From Calonectria ilicicola (Eukaryota; Ascomycota; Sordariomycetes; Hypocreales; Nectriaceae), in assembly GCA_020809705.1 (NCBI GenBank), contig CP085829.1:5332001-5396000 (forward strand): 64,000 bases of DNA, in the 5' to 3' direction. The first letter of the stretch is position 1. Every line of letters starts with the position of its first letter. This document shows positions 11,731 to 24,562 of this stretch, in pieces. The notes beneath the pieces were generated by a model, which saw only the letters and a list, made by a program, of their open reading frames with translations, made no database searches and was not told the DNA's origin. A program made the translations under genes and the position numbers.

Positions 11731-13456
11731 AACTGTCACTGCACCACGACCACCATCACCCGCCAGCTTGGGTCTGGTTTCCCCCATCATCTCGTCAAGC
11801 ATCAGATCAGCCCATCAGCACGCCCACAGAGATTTCTTAACCTAAAACGATACACATAGATACCGGCCTGCTGTCTATCATGAGAGCGCAAATAGCAGGT
11901 GGCTGAGCTCGCATACGCTTCGCATCTGTGTAGCACACCACAACGGCATAAGCCTTCATATCACATCACCCAGACCCAGTCTTGCTTGTCGAAACGCCAA
12001 GTCTGACATGCACCAAGCCTCAGCAGACGCGCCATCTCCATGTCGGCAGTCTTACTGAGAAATCGCACAACGCCCCCCCTCAGCTTGCCTCGAGGTGCCA
12101 TTGCATGACAGAATTGATGTTCCCGCAAAGGCCCAACAACTCAAATGTTCCGCGAGTAGAAAAGAACCCCAACCCATTGCCAGAGATATACTATCCGTGC
12201 TCACCAAAAATACCAACCGTTTCATGACCATAGCTTCGCCGCTTTTCATTTATGCGTTTCTTTTTTTTCCGGTCTCCCTTTCGGATTTCTTTTTTTGAAC
12301 ATCCATCTATAGATTGCAATTTCATGCCGAACTGTCAACCTCTTCTACAGGGGATCTACCGAACCCAATCGCATCCCGTTCCCAGCTTGCCTCCCATCAG
12401 GGTCACATCTCCAGACAAGGCCGCGTCAAGACCAACCACACCGTCCTGGGGCTCGGTCGGAATGACGTTACACTGAACAAACATCGCATCGTTGAGCTGC
12501 CTGTCAGGAGTGTGGGGAAGAGGAAACGCTCGCGCGTTTTGGCGTCTTTTCGTAGTGTCTCCATCGGATTGACTGAGCGGCCGCGATCGATCCAAGGATC
12601 AATCGCGACCGACAGGGTCCAGGCCCGCAGCAAACGAGAACCACCCACACCTCGCCAGGGAAAACGGGCCAATAGTGAGACAATGTCTTCATCGGCCAGT
12701 TGCTCCCGTCAAATCTGAACATGGTTTAAGGCGGCTGGCCCAGCTGCGGGTCGGCAATTGCGACAGCACGCAATGAGATAGCAGCGATGGAAGCAGCTGT
12801 GCTTTCCAAATGTCACCTCGGAGTTTGCAACCGACCGAGTGCAGCTTTGATCCTCGCCTAGCATGCCGGCCAACTGCCCGCGCAGTCGTGGATGGGCATG
12901 CAACGGGTGGATGCCCAAGGAAGATCACGCCCGAAGGAAGCGGGTGCATCTCACTACATCCGTGTGCAGCGTATCGGGTCCTATGGAGCGATCACTGTCC
13001 GTCCCGTCGTTTGTTTTGGTGAACTTGCATTTCGAACTTGCAGTCATCCCTGGTCGGCAGCGTAAATCATAAACACGACAAGCCTTGACTATTGGTCACA
13101 GTTGGGATCGGATAAGTGAGTGTTTGCAGACCATGCAAAGCATGCAGCGCAACGCCGCCCAGTTCCGAGAGCTAATCCAAAACCAGATAATCAGCCCTTT
13201 TTTCACGTGAAAGAAAACAAACAAGAAGCGAAAAACAGGGCCATCCTCAGACCTTCCTTTGTCGGAATTTCCCCTCTTTTGAAAATCCTTGCTTGGCGTT
13301 TCATGACTTGATGGTTGCTGAAACCTTGGATGACAGCCCTCAGCTACCCTGTAGTTCAAATGGACCCACATTACGGACCCACATCACCATACTCTAGCCT
13401 CATCTATACGATCGGGTCGAATATACCTCAATATCGCCCCTCATGACATCAACAAC

Positions 13457-13528
13457 GGGCGAATGGTTTAGTGGTATAATACTCCCTTAGCATGTTCTGT
13501 CCGACTTTGAGTCCGTCGTGTTTCTTTT
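13457..13528 (+). pseudogene. Decayed tRNA-Pro copy
   Basis: The first 35 bases (acceptor 5' strand, D-arm with box A TGGTTTAGTGG, 5' half of the anticodon arm to CTTAG) are nearly those of fungal tRNA-Pro. The 3' half aligns only loosely: the T-arm reads CCGACTTTGAGTCCG where CCGGGTTCGATTCCCGG-type sequence is expected, and the 3' acceptor strand does not pair with GGGCGAA. The anticodon position reads AGC instead of AGG. Anticodon and acceptor stems are broken, so I call it a pseudo-tRNA. It could also be the head of a degraded tRNA-derived SINE. The comparison is from memory of tRNA-Pro consensus, not a search. Confidence 0.55.
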
Positions 13529-14213
13529 TTTGCTTCTTGGAGTTGGCATGATTTTTCCACGCTATTTGAAGGTGAAGAAATCTGTGTCCAAGCTGATCAG
13601 GTGGGGATATAACGAACGTACAACACTTGAAAAGTCATGAGGTTGTGATCGATTCACTTTCCCCTCTAATATCCTCCCTAACTGATGCCTAAAAATGAGT
13701 ATCATCGAAATAAATAAGCAAGCAAGGAAATGAAATTATTTAGATGTGAAATTGTCCTGATTTTTCTCCCTTTCTCCTTTTTGCTGTCAACCAGTGCCAG
13801 GGCAGTTCAGTTCTGTGCCGCCTAACATGAACAAGTCGCAGGGGGCCACAGTCTTTCAAGGGATGTATCATAGTCTTCATAGATGCTACTCTCTTTTTTT
13901 GTTGTCATTGTCTGTTCTCATTTTCCCAACCGTGCTCATACCACTCGTTCTCCAAGAATCCCGCTTTGTCCTTGCGCATGCATGAGGTGTGGTGTCAACT
14001 CATGCTCAAAGTCCGTGCTCGCAGGAGCCCATCCGATTCCGACAGAGGGGGTAGAGGGGGGGGAATGGCAGCTACATGGCTTTCTGACACAATTTGATCT
14101 CCATCCAAACACTGGTCTCGACATAATATTGCGGAGCGCGACAAGCGTGAAACTTTCAACAGGCGACTTCGGAAACATGGCCAAACAGATGCTCGACCAG
14201 CGCACACGCGGCT

Positions 14214-14810
14214 CTATTCCCCAATGACATACGTGCACCCTTTGCTCCCGATGATGACTTCGTGGATCCTCCCTGCATCCACGTCAATCCGCGCCCCGAC
14301 GCCATATGTCGTCTTCTGACAGTCCTCCTCCCGCGGATACCAAAGCGTCAGCTCGCCCTCGAGGATGAGGTGGGTCGTCAGCTTGGCGTGCGAGTGCGGC
14401 GGATAGTGAATGCTGCTGCAAGCGTTTTGTCAATCGTCACCCTGCGTGCAGAAGCGATGGAACCCAGACTGGGGGTGTGGAGGGAGTGAGAGTGCCACTT
14501 GGGAGTGAGAGCGTGGAGACAACAAGCAAGTATGTCATGAACATGCACAGAGTGAGAGAGGGAGGGAGAGAGCAGGGCAGACGCTGAGAGAAGGCGACTA
14601 GGTCCAGCCTTGCGTGCTCAGCCATGATTCTTCTGCAGCATCTGCATCTGCTGGCTGCTGCTGCTGTTACCATCGCCTAACTCATGGAGGGACGGGTGCA
14701 GATGAAACGACAGTGAGGGAGACGGATGAGCCGACTCACGGGGCATCAGTCCATGTGAAGGCATTGCCAAACCCCCACGACCGCACCTGCTGCTCGTGCT
14801 CTTTTCCCAT
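14214..14810 (-). CDS. Small single-domain cupin protein
   Basis: Two exons: 14810-14740 and 14415-14214. The intron is unusually long at 324 nt (GTGAGT donor; TTGCAG acceptor, with an alternative in-frame acceptor 3 nt downstream). The 90-residue product begins MGKEHEQQ, then SWGFGNAFTWTD, then HYPPHSHAKLTTHLILEGEL, then VDAGRIHEVIIGSKG. This is the cupin signature: the two metal-binding histidines of motif 1 (PPHSHxxxTTH...G) and the His of motif 2 (GxxHEV). The length suits a minimal single-cupin protein. Metal binding in the cytosol is expected; the substrate is unknown. An in-frame stop lies just upstream of the chosen ATG and no acceptor fits between them, which fixes the start. Confidence 0.7.
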
Positions 14811-16400
14811 GTCGATGACGATGAAACGAATATAGTCGGGTAGATATCAAGCCTTGCTCCTAGCATTGGGTGGTGGATTGACGGCGACGAAGGAGGAGGC
14901 TCTACGGGGCTGTGTGCTCTTAAGCCCGTGACAGAGCTATGACCTCACCACCACGACCCGGGACATCTCCCGCCCTTTCCCCATCAGGACTCTCCGTCGT
15001 TTGCTTCTGGGGCCCCCGACTGCGCCCCCGCTTGGCCCCGCGCGCCCGCCCCGGGCCGAGCTGGCGGCCGTCCGCGCTGTCCACCCAGAGCCTTTGGGTA
15101 TGTTGGTCGTGGCAGCACTGGGCTTGGACCAAGATATGACCTGTGGCACCCAGCAGGCTTGCGCATTACACAATAAACTGGCTTAAATTTGCCCCAAGCA
15201 CTATTTGTCACCCGAATGTCTCTATTTCTGTCGCAACGTTGGCGATCATTCGATATTGGGCGTCTGTGTTTCCCCCCTTTTTCTTTTTGCTCACCCTGTG
15301 CCTCCTCCCACCCTGGAGTGGCGAGCTGTCTTATAAATCTCTCAGCCCAGCGCGCGCGAGGGGATTGAGGGAGAAAGTGAAAGAAGCGTGACCAGAGAAA
15401 AAAAAAAGTCACCGGGCCTATGGTTTCTCTTGATCGGAAAATCAGCGGTGTATATCCTGGGCGGTTAATATGCATCCAGCCTGACACTGCAGGTCCCCGA
15501 CGCATCTCTCCCTGACCTGCGACGGCACAGCCTCCCAGCTTTGCAGGAGAGAGCAGGCAAAGACAAGTCCACGTCGCCAATGTCTCTCTCCGTGGCGCAT
15601 ACTCTATATACCGCAATTCAGTGCAACGTGGAGGCAAGTAAGCTGTGTTGGGCAGAACGAGCAAAGATGAGCATGATTCAACAGGGGGGCGACCATAGTT
15701 GTTGAACAGTGACTTGTACCACACGCCAAAGGGCTGCTGCTCCTTCAGCCCTCTTTGAGCCCCATCTACGGAAACACGCAGGAATAACGAGGACCAAACA
15801 TATTTCGGCCCCCAAGCAAACCCCCGTTCCAGAGCAGGCTGGCACCAATCACGGCCTGCAACCGCTGGGCTGGGTCGCCCACCCTGGTGCCAGTCCACTC
15901 CCAACTTAGACGTCTACCCGGGGCGAACCCAGCCCCAAAAAAGCCTTCTAGGGCTGTGCTGGTCCACTGCGCCGCTGCCAGTCCATTGAGGGCAGCAGAG
16001 GAACCCGCTGGGGCATGCCCCGTCCCAGCACTTCGTGGGGCGGCGAGGCGCTGGGTGCGAGGCTGCGGCGGTCATGTCCGTCAACTGGCATTACCTATCA
16101 GACCCTCGTGCTGACATGCTGTCCATCCCTCTTGACGACACCCATGCTCGCTTGCCTCTTGGTTTTCTTCAGCCGTCGCCCTCCACTTTGCGCTTCTCAT
16201 CCTTTGTCCAATTTCCACCCGTAAAAGACACAGCGTCTCGCTTCAATCGCATCATCTCCGCCTGTCTCGCAGCTCCAAGAGTCTAGACTTCCGACCTCGC
16301 CCCCCATGTCCTCCGTCGCCGACTAGCCGCCCAACCGCCCAGTTCCCCCAGCTGCGCTGCTGGGAATCGAATCGACTCGACTCGACCCCAACTCGCAACC
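14811..16400. other. Intergenic, divergent promoters
   Basis: This separates the start of the minus-strand cupin gene from the plus-strand phospholipase C gene, so both promoters should be here. An open frame of about 300 codons on the minus strand at 14984-15904 has no ATG start, no recognisable domain and lies in GC-rich sequence. I do not accept it as a gene. CT-rich sequence precedes the phospholipase start, as is common in fungal promoters. Confidence 0.5.
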
Positions 16401-19389
16401 ATGGGCTTCCTCAGCTGCGGGCTCTTTGTACGTCCCCTTTGATCGCGAGCGACACCCGATTTGCGCACAGAAAGAAAAACAAACCCCCCAAAAAACCAAC
16501 TAACATGTCGTGCTTCAGCGGCGTTGGCGTCCGCATCCCGGACGCGACGAAGATGGACCTCCCATGCGACGGCGCACCATGTCCATCTTCGGTAACTCGA
16601 ACCACCACTCGATCGGTATCATGCGCCATATGGTTGGAATCTCCACCGTTGTATCTCCCTCGCATATCCAAGGCGCATTTCCAGAGCCCAAAGTCCCGAC
16701 CGAGACCTCAACAGACGTTACCTCCCCTCCTCCGCTTCCGCGTGCGCCGGATCTACAGCTCAGTACCGAGATGCATACCGTGCTCGAGAAGATGTACGCT
16801 ACACTTTGCAACGGTGATTCCAGCCTGTCACGCGAAAAGTTTATATACTTCCTCGAGAATACACAGGGCGAAGCCGTGGTTGAGTTGGACAGGCCCGAAT
16901 ACACATTGGGAGAGTTCCACTTCGTCATGGCATCGAACTACCAATGGGATGCTATCAAGCCCGTGCCAGAAAAAGACTTGTCGAAACCGTTAACAAACTA
17001 CTTCATCAATAGCAGTCACAATACGTACCTGGTTGGGAATCAGCTTATTTCTAGAAGTTCGCCAGAGGTTTACAAGGATGTGCGTATGACCCAGTCCAAG
17101 AAGTCATGATGGGGAGGTTGATTGAAGGCGGCCTTTTGCTAATTTGCGCCATGGACAGGTTCTGCAGCGAGGATGTCGATGCATTGAGATTGATGTCTGG
17201 AATGGAGATGCCGAAATCCTAACAGACAACCCCAAGGGCTCCAAGAATCATCAGCGTGGCATTTCGGGTAGCTCCTTTCCCAACGTAGCCACCAGTGTCG
17301 CCGATGCCGTCGAGTCCTACCTCAGTGGCTCCCCAAACCGTTCTCGCAGTGCCAGCGCCACGAGTCGAAGGGATACCGAACCCTCCCCTAGATCCAGTAC
17401 ACAGTTTTCCGGCGACCCTAGAGAGTCTCGCGATCGCCTCTCGGCTTCTCGACACTCACGATCTCGATCACGGCAGCCGTCCCCCACCCCCAAGGGAGAG
17501 CCCATCGTGACACATGGCTGGACGTTTACAGCTCACTGCGGCTTTCGCGAAGTGTGCGTAGCAGTTAGGGAGGCCGCCTTTATCGACAATGACCTGCCTG
17601 TCATTGTTAGCCTTGAAGTGCATGCTGATCCAGACCAGCAAGAAGTCATGGTCAAGATCATGAAGGAGGAATGGGCAGGGTACCTGGTGGAAAAACCTTT
17701 TGATGATTACGATCCCAAGTTCAGACTCCCAAAGCTAGGAGATTTGCGAAATAAGATCCTTGTCAAGGTGAAAAAGGCCCAAGCGATGGTTGTGGTGCCT
17801 CCTTCCACCGCAGACGTGCCCTTGATCTGCGCTGAGGAAGAATACGCTTCGGGCACAGAAGATGAGCGCCCTACTCTCAAGGCGAGTGCTTCCGCACCAA
17901 CCGCCCTCACAGCACCGTCAAAGGGCCACAAGGTACCCATTTGTGAAAACCTGGGTAACTTGGCTGTTTACACAGCAAGTCAGCACTACAAAGGTCTCGA
18001 GACACCAGAGGCGAAAAAGCCACCCCACATATTTTCAATCAGTGAGGACCGCATCATTGAACTTCACCAGAAACACCATCGCTCCATGTTCACCCACAAC
18101 AAAAGTTACTTCATGAGAGCATTCCCAGCTGGGCGTCGAATTGATAGTTCCAATCCCGACCCAAGCCTCTTTTGGCGTGGTGGTGTTCAGATGGTTGCCA
18201 TGAATTGGCAAAACATTGACGAAGGCATGATGCTCAATGAAGGCATGTTTGCAGGCGAGAAAGGTTGGGTACTCAAGCCACCGGGCTACCAGAGTTCCGA
18301 TAAGCTGGCTGAAACCCAGACGGAGGCGGCGCCTGGGCACACGTTGGATCTTAGGATTACAATCTTTGCTGGTCAGCACATCCCGGTCCAGGAGGCCGAT
18401 GTGACAGACAGCACCCGAAGTGCCAGCACCATTCGCCCTTTGGTCAAAGTCGAGTTACACGTCGACAAGTTGGCCGAGTCTGAACGGGATGAACATGTAC
18501 ACGAGTACAAGAAAAAGTCTGATGTGGGAAAGACGGATCACCCGGAATTCGGCCCCAAGGATAAAGGATCCATAATGGAGTTTGTCAACATCCCCAAGGT
18601 CGTCGAGGAATTAAGTTTCATCAGGTGAGTTGTCATTATTCGGTTCGATTACTCTGCTTTTGTTTCCTCTTTCCCCCTCAAATGGACACATCATATGCAA
18701 ATGACGAAACTTATACGATGGCTCCTTTTCAATCATCCCGACATCGCTTGTAGTGGAACAAGGACGTAGTTCGTCCATCTGCTACAGTGCATAAAAGGAA
18801 AGTGGTCTGATAAGTGATCTGACATGTTTCGTCTGACCGAGCGTTCGGCGGCGGGGATGGCTGAGCATGAGCTGTCAAGAGGCAGACACGTTCACTTTCG
18901 ATACTAGCTCCTTAATTGGCGTAACGCTATTTTCGTGAGAGACAACTTCTTCTCATGCAGTCTGCCAATACAAGAAAGACATCAGCCAGGGGCTTCCGTC
19001 CGCAGTGGCGTCTGACTGTTTGGCTCATAGCGGCTACAGTCCTTTTCGCGCTTTAGCGTGCGATCGTGGGACCTTTGTAAACTGCCTGCCGACAAGTGTT
19101 CCTTGGCTGCATTCGTTCATTGGGAGCCTGGCATAGTCTATTACGAGTGTTGGCAGCATGACCACATCCGAATTGCCTTTTCCGCATGACACTAACTGCT
19201 GGTGCTCCGCTTAGGCTTAAGATAGAAGACGACTCGTCAAAGCTTGTCAGCTCGCCACTACTCGCCTGGGCTTGCATTCGCCTAGACCGGCTACGTACCG
19301 GGTACCGGTTTATTCCCTTGATGAATTCTTGCGGGCATCCCGTCTTCGGCGGCAAACTGTTAGTCAAGATTGAGAAGACACTCAGGTAA
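16401..19389 (+). CDS. Phosphoinositide-specific phospholipase C
   Basis: Hydrolyses PIP2 to IP3 and diacylglycerol at the membrane. Four exons: 16401-16427, 16519-17079, 17159-18624, 19215-19389; the product is 742 residues. The X-box has SSHNTYL (catalytic His about 176), GCRCIEIDVWNGD (Ca-binding acidic residues) and the second His in VTHGWTF (about 315). Between them lies an inserted Ser/Arg-rich loop (about 219-305). The Y-box runs about 454-575 and includes the substrate-binding stretch SYFMRAFPAGRRIDSSNPDP. A C2 domain ends the protein (LDLRITIFAGQHIP ... LLAWACIRLDRLRTGYRF). The last intron is 590 nt, far longer than the others. The first exon encodes MGFLSCGLF, which resembles a dual-acylation signal (Gly2, Cys6). 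Its intron has a good CTAAC branch, so this start is favoured over later Met codons. Family assignment is firm; delta-like architecture without a clear PH domain. Confidence 0.95.
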
Positions 19390-22300
19390 CGTGTTGCCTG
19401 TCGCTTCGGAAGCAGCTGGGGTGATACAACATCTGCATCCCCTGTATAGCCTGCCGTATCGGCTCACTGACCTTGGCGTGTGGCTTACTCGTCAAGGCAA
19501 GGCATCCGCGGCCCGACCTTCGAAGTTTGCAAACCCGACGTCTTTGACGTACGAATAAATGGTTGCTTTCTTGCGTCATAAGGGGTATTATTGCTCCTTG
19601 GGAAAAACAAAATATTCCTGGCGCCGAATCCCAATGTTGGACAGATTGGCGTTTCTTACCTTTTTTCTTTTTTTTTTTTTTTCCTTTTCCATTTTTATCT
19701 TGAGTATCCATCTTCTTCCCACGTTTCCTATTTACTTTTTTTTTTTTCCTTTTCAATCGGATAACGGAGCAAATTGATAGATATTGCTTTTCTCTTGTGC
19801 AACATAACTTTTCTACTCGGAGGCCTTTGAAGACGATACGAAGGAAACATGTTTCGGGACGCGCATGAGCTGGAGAATCAAAATCGGAGTTAGAGGCCGC
19901 TTGGCGTTTCGCGGGGTTTTTTCTTTTTATTTTCAACCTGCCCACGCCGCTTGAGTAGGAGGAGGGTTACATTTAGCTGGATCCCAGCGGTGATCCTGTT
20001 GTGGTTGGTAGCTGTCAAAAAGCAAGTATAATGAACAGGGTATACTGGATAAAATTATCTGTCCTTTCTTTTTCGGAGCAGGCGTAATGTCGAGACGAAG
20101 TGGCTTGCAGGTGTTTCCTGATGACGCGCTGCACGACTGCATCGCCTGTCTGCAAGCGCCCCCCCTCCCCTGTGCATGATCTCAAAGTGTGTAGTACGGT
20201 GTTGTTGTCGCTGAGGTTGGGGGTTGGGGGTCGATCCCAGAAATATGGTTCCAGCCAGCCATGGTTTGGATCTTTGGATGAGACAAGTTAGGTGTGGGAG
20301 CCGCCGGCTGTCGCCAAGGGGTTGAGGGGTAAGGGCCGGTATGATGGTGGCTGTATCTAACTGGGCCGCTCGAACTCCTGACGAATCACGACGAGTAGGA
20401 GCTGTGTCCGGCTCCCCAATGCAGTGGTATTCATATTGCTTTTCCTTCGCCAGCCTGTCAATGCCTTTGGACCATTACGGCAGTTGCCTGGGTCCAGCGG
20501 CCGGGAACACAATCCGACTTCTGACAGGCAGCGTTCAGCGCCCGCTGTCTGAAATGAGACGCTGAACAAGGCTCCGCAGGGGTGGGCGCTGCTGAACTTC
20601 CTGGTGAAGCGCGCAGGGCTTCTTCAACGGGGCGCCCAGTCCATCCATACATAGCAACAGCAATTACAACGGACGCCTCGTGTGCGACCCGCTTGACCCA
20701 CCATCCAGTCCGACATCATTAGCGAGCCGGGGATGATGGAATCAAGAGCACAATGTTATTCTCGCCTGCCATTGGTTAGCTGCGTAACTGATGCTAAATG
20801 ACGTGTGATACGGGTTCTTCAATGCTGTAACGTGTTACCTTGTGTAGGTTATGACGATGTCTTGTTCCTGGTCCAATAATCCGATTATTCATCAAAAGTC
20901 CATCTAGTTACACGACTAGTAAGATAGAGCAGGTCTTAGTTGCCCCGTTTCAAGTCATCCTCTGTCGGACAGGCAGAGCCTTGCTACGTACGAGGTTTAC
21001 ATAAAAATGCCTCAAGTGACAACTGCAATTGGAAATTCGAATCAAAGCCGGCGGATGTGTGATTGTCGTTGAAAAAGCGGGTTGCATTCCGTCAGTGTAC
21101 ATGGGGCTATCGCGGCAGTGAGCCTCGTCCGCACCTCCTCCAAATCTTGAAGCCGTCAAGCTTGGAGAACCCCGGTATAGCGCATCTGCGACAGTCAGGT
21201 TATGGGTTAGGGCGGACAAGGGACGAGGCGGCAGATCGATAGTCCTCGCGGGTAGATGCTGAGCTGCGGCCCTGTCTGCAGCTTACAGGGGTTGAAGGAA
21301 GGGGTGGCACCATCACGGAGGTATATCCGCTTCCAGTCGCGGGGTTGAGAAACAGGGACTTGCCTGCAACAGGGAATTTGGCATGTTGCCCACCGCCGAA
21401 CATCCGGTCTCGACGGTGGCATCTCTTCTATGTGAACGCCCTCATGGCGGGTACCGCTTCCACGTTAAAAGAGTGCCATCGGATGCGATAACGTCCCCTC
21501 CACAATATGCAGGGCGAGTGCAGCCAAAACACCTAGTTTCAACCACCTTTCTTTGCTTGGGTACTGTGAGCACACAATATTGATGCACCCCTCAAGGAGT
21601 AGCCAAGTGGCTTTCTTCTTTGGTGAAATGAGGTCGTATCCAGAAAAAACCAAATATAAGAAGCGCATATCATTTTGATCCAGATTGGTCTCGCCCGATA
21701 CCATGTCGAGTTATCTGTGCTGTTCAACGACAGTTGGCGATTCATGATCGGGCCAACTAGGTCGAGATGTCTCAGAAAGGGAAGATCATGGAGACGTCAT
21801 TCACTAGTCAGAACGGTGTGAAATGGTTGTTTCTCCCCACATTTCTCCCAACGTGCCCACGACTCCAGCTGCTCTCAGCAGAACTTTGGTCAAGGGGCCA
21901 TCTAATTTGTCGATCAGTTTCGTATCGTTACCTCAATTAAAAGACCCCACGCTGAACCGTGATTGGACAGGGTTGCATTACTGGATACGAATTTTTTTCT
22001 TTTAAAACTAAGTCTTGAATCTGATGCGTGAGCTAGCCACTATTCAGGTGTCAAATACGGTTTTGCTTTTCTGTCTTAGTGGAGATGCCTGTATGTCTTG
22101 TCAGTATCTCCGCACTTTGAATGCTCATAGGCCTCTTGGATTCTATGACAATCGTCTAGATTGTAGCTGAGTCAAGTCAAGAAGCAAGAGAAGCCTGCCG
22201 GGCCGGCATGCAATGCATGTTCCGCAGCTTGTGAAACAGCTGCTGCGAGGAGAGACACTTTGTGCCTATCAAGTGGTGATGTAGCTCCCCCAGGACTTGC

Positions 22301-24478
22301 ATGAGACGGGATATGCGACAAGAGATACCTCAGCGCAGCTGGAATGCATGCATCCGCAGGAGAGTCCCGTATTGGCCTCGCAGACGCTCGCTGCAGTCAA
22401 CTGCAGGCCACAACATTTAGGACGACCCGCCGATGCTTGACCCTATGCAGGCTAAAAAGAAAACGCCAGCGGTTCAACGCAGGGGTGTTGACCCCGTGAT
22501 GGACTGGGTGGATGTAAGCTCTGGCTCCAAGAGTGAGTGTTTGTGTGAGGACATCGGCAAGTCAGCGCTTGGCCGATGCGCCCAACTGCTCGTGTTGCGC
22601 CCGAGTACAACAGCGGTCCCGTGATGCTGCCCGCCTGTGGGGTCTATTTTTGCTCCCAAGTGCACAAAAGAAAACACTCGGTTGCACGTCTCACGTCGCT
22701 GAGAAGATGGCTTTTTTCGACGAGGATTCCCTGTACGGCGAAAAGGTGGGTGGGTCCGACAAAGGAACGAAGTTTACTGACTGCGCCATCTCGCAAGCCG
22801 CCTTCTCTGCGAGAGGTGGTGGGTGGCGACAACGCGAGGATGTTGTTGCTTCTTAGGGTCGAGCCAACTGCCAACCTAGGGGCTGGTTATTGAACCTGAT
22901 AGGCAGGTCCGATTTCTAGTCAGATGAGACTGCGGATTTGCATTTGAGCCGCCTTGCTAGAACCCCATGGAGCATGCCACGGCACGTCCGACATTGAATC
23001 TGCGTCTTGCAACCACTACAAGGTTTGGGTGGATGGGTGCTCAGCCGGGGTTCTTGATTGGCATATGTGTTTGTCCCAACCATGCTGGAGGGATTTTCCA
23101 CAAGGATAGGCCTGGTGGCAGGCCCCTGCCGGCAATCACAATAACACTGCTGATTAGGGGTGGAGCATCGCCCTAGAGGAATTGGGCATCGAGGTGCTGA
23201 GCTACATGAATGATCAAGAACAGCCAGGCCAGGGGTTGAGTGCGCAGCGCAGGGCATGTACTGTAGTCCGCGTTGGCAGCACTATCAGGTGGGGTTCAGA
23301 AGCAAGACGGCTGCAGTGAGCAGCTTCAGCTGATGCGGGCGCGAGTGTGCACTCACTCACCTTTACCCGTCGGCCGCTCATCTCCTGCTTTCCTTGTCTT
23401 TTGAGGCACGTCGGCCCATTTGAACCACCGTAGACATACATGGCTTGCGCGTCGCTGGCGGTGAATTATTAACCGAGATGGCAAGTGTAGCTTGCACTTG
23501 GTCCACACAGGAAGTAAAGTGGACAAGGTCTGGTGCAAATTGACTAGCTTTCCAGGCGAGTTTTCTGACCGGCAGGTGCGGGAAACAATGGCAAGTTGGC
23601 GAATCATGAAGTGCCTCCCGATACGTTGCAGTCAAGATGCCAGCGTGCGACTGTTAGCGCAGTCTGCTCTGCTGGGGAGAGAGAGACAAAAAGGCGGTCT
23701 CACAGAGCTTGAGACGATTGGCAAGATTGTGTGATGCTGATCAGAGGTACAAGGCCAGTCATGTGCTGCTGGACCCGGCAGTCGATCATGAGGTGGCGCC
23801 TGCGGTCCGAAGAGAAATGTGTTGCAGTGGAGGATCTGAGGACATACAGATGCCCGCGCAGTAGGAGATGGAGAAGGGTCCCCTTCAGGGCATCGTTCTT
23901 GGGTTCTCAGTGCCTGTTTGGGCTCCGTCTCCAGCCTGCCTTGGCCCGCATAGTGGGGTGGTGTTGGTGATAGACTGTGCTGTGGATCGAGAATGGGGTA
24001 CCTAATGCACAATGGCCAACGAACTGGAGGTCAGGGCGGCCACGAGGGATTGGGAGAGATGCGGCGAGATGCACTGAGTACCAACGCCCGGTTGGTCTCG
24101 ATCGCAGCGCCGTCGATGTGGTTGTTGAGATCGACCGGTTGACCGGAACGGGCGGCTGGCAAGTGGTGCTGAGACTTCCTTTTGACAGGCCGTTGAGGCA
24201 GGAAATGCGTTTAATGTGTATCTGTTTCATCAAGTGCAGATAGAAGGTGATGAGGTCGAGGCTTCATCATTGGCACGCCACATATTTCTTGCCGGCCCAG
24301 CTGTGGGGAAGTAGCGGCTGGCCTCTTTTTTTTTTTTTTTAGTTCCTGTCCCTCCTAAATTTAATTTAATTTTTTTTCCTTTTCAGTTACTAGTGAATTT
24401 TTACTTCTGTTTCGGCCGAGGTGAGCGGTACCCGGGCGGTAATTAGGCCGGTGTTACGCGGTAGTCACAGATTGAGTG

Positions 24479-24562
24479 GGCAGCGGCAGCGGCAGCGGCA
24501 GCGGCAACGGCAACGGTGGCGGTGACCATCGTGGTGGCAGCAGCAGCAGCAGCAGCAGCAGT
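24479..24562. repeat. GGCAGC hexamer and CAG trinucleotide repeat
   Basis: A GGCAGC-type run is followed, after a short spacer, by about nine CAG units. Neither strand offers a convincing ORF through it. The minus strand gives only a short Ala/Val-rich frame that stops quickly. Confidence 0.8.

Larger units (their letters stand above)
9497..14213. other. Gene-poor stretch with simple repeats
   Basis: About 4.7 kb without a supportable protein gene. The first 1-1.5 kb is presumably promoter and leader of the minus-strand gene starting at 9496. It contains purine-rich GAGGAAG runs, a GCATAC/GCAGAT mixture near 10027-10070, CAACAG runs and a TAGC tandem at about 10790-10806. The (CA)n run and the tRNA relic are listed separately. 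The many overlapping ORFs are compositional. Confidence 0.5.

Noticed and set aside
14984..15904. 306-codon minus-strand open frame
   Set aside because: It starts at a TTG, lies in GC-rich DNA, has no domain and overlaps ORFs in other frames. Amino-acid use (many Trp/Arg/Cys/Pro) looks random.
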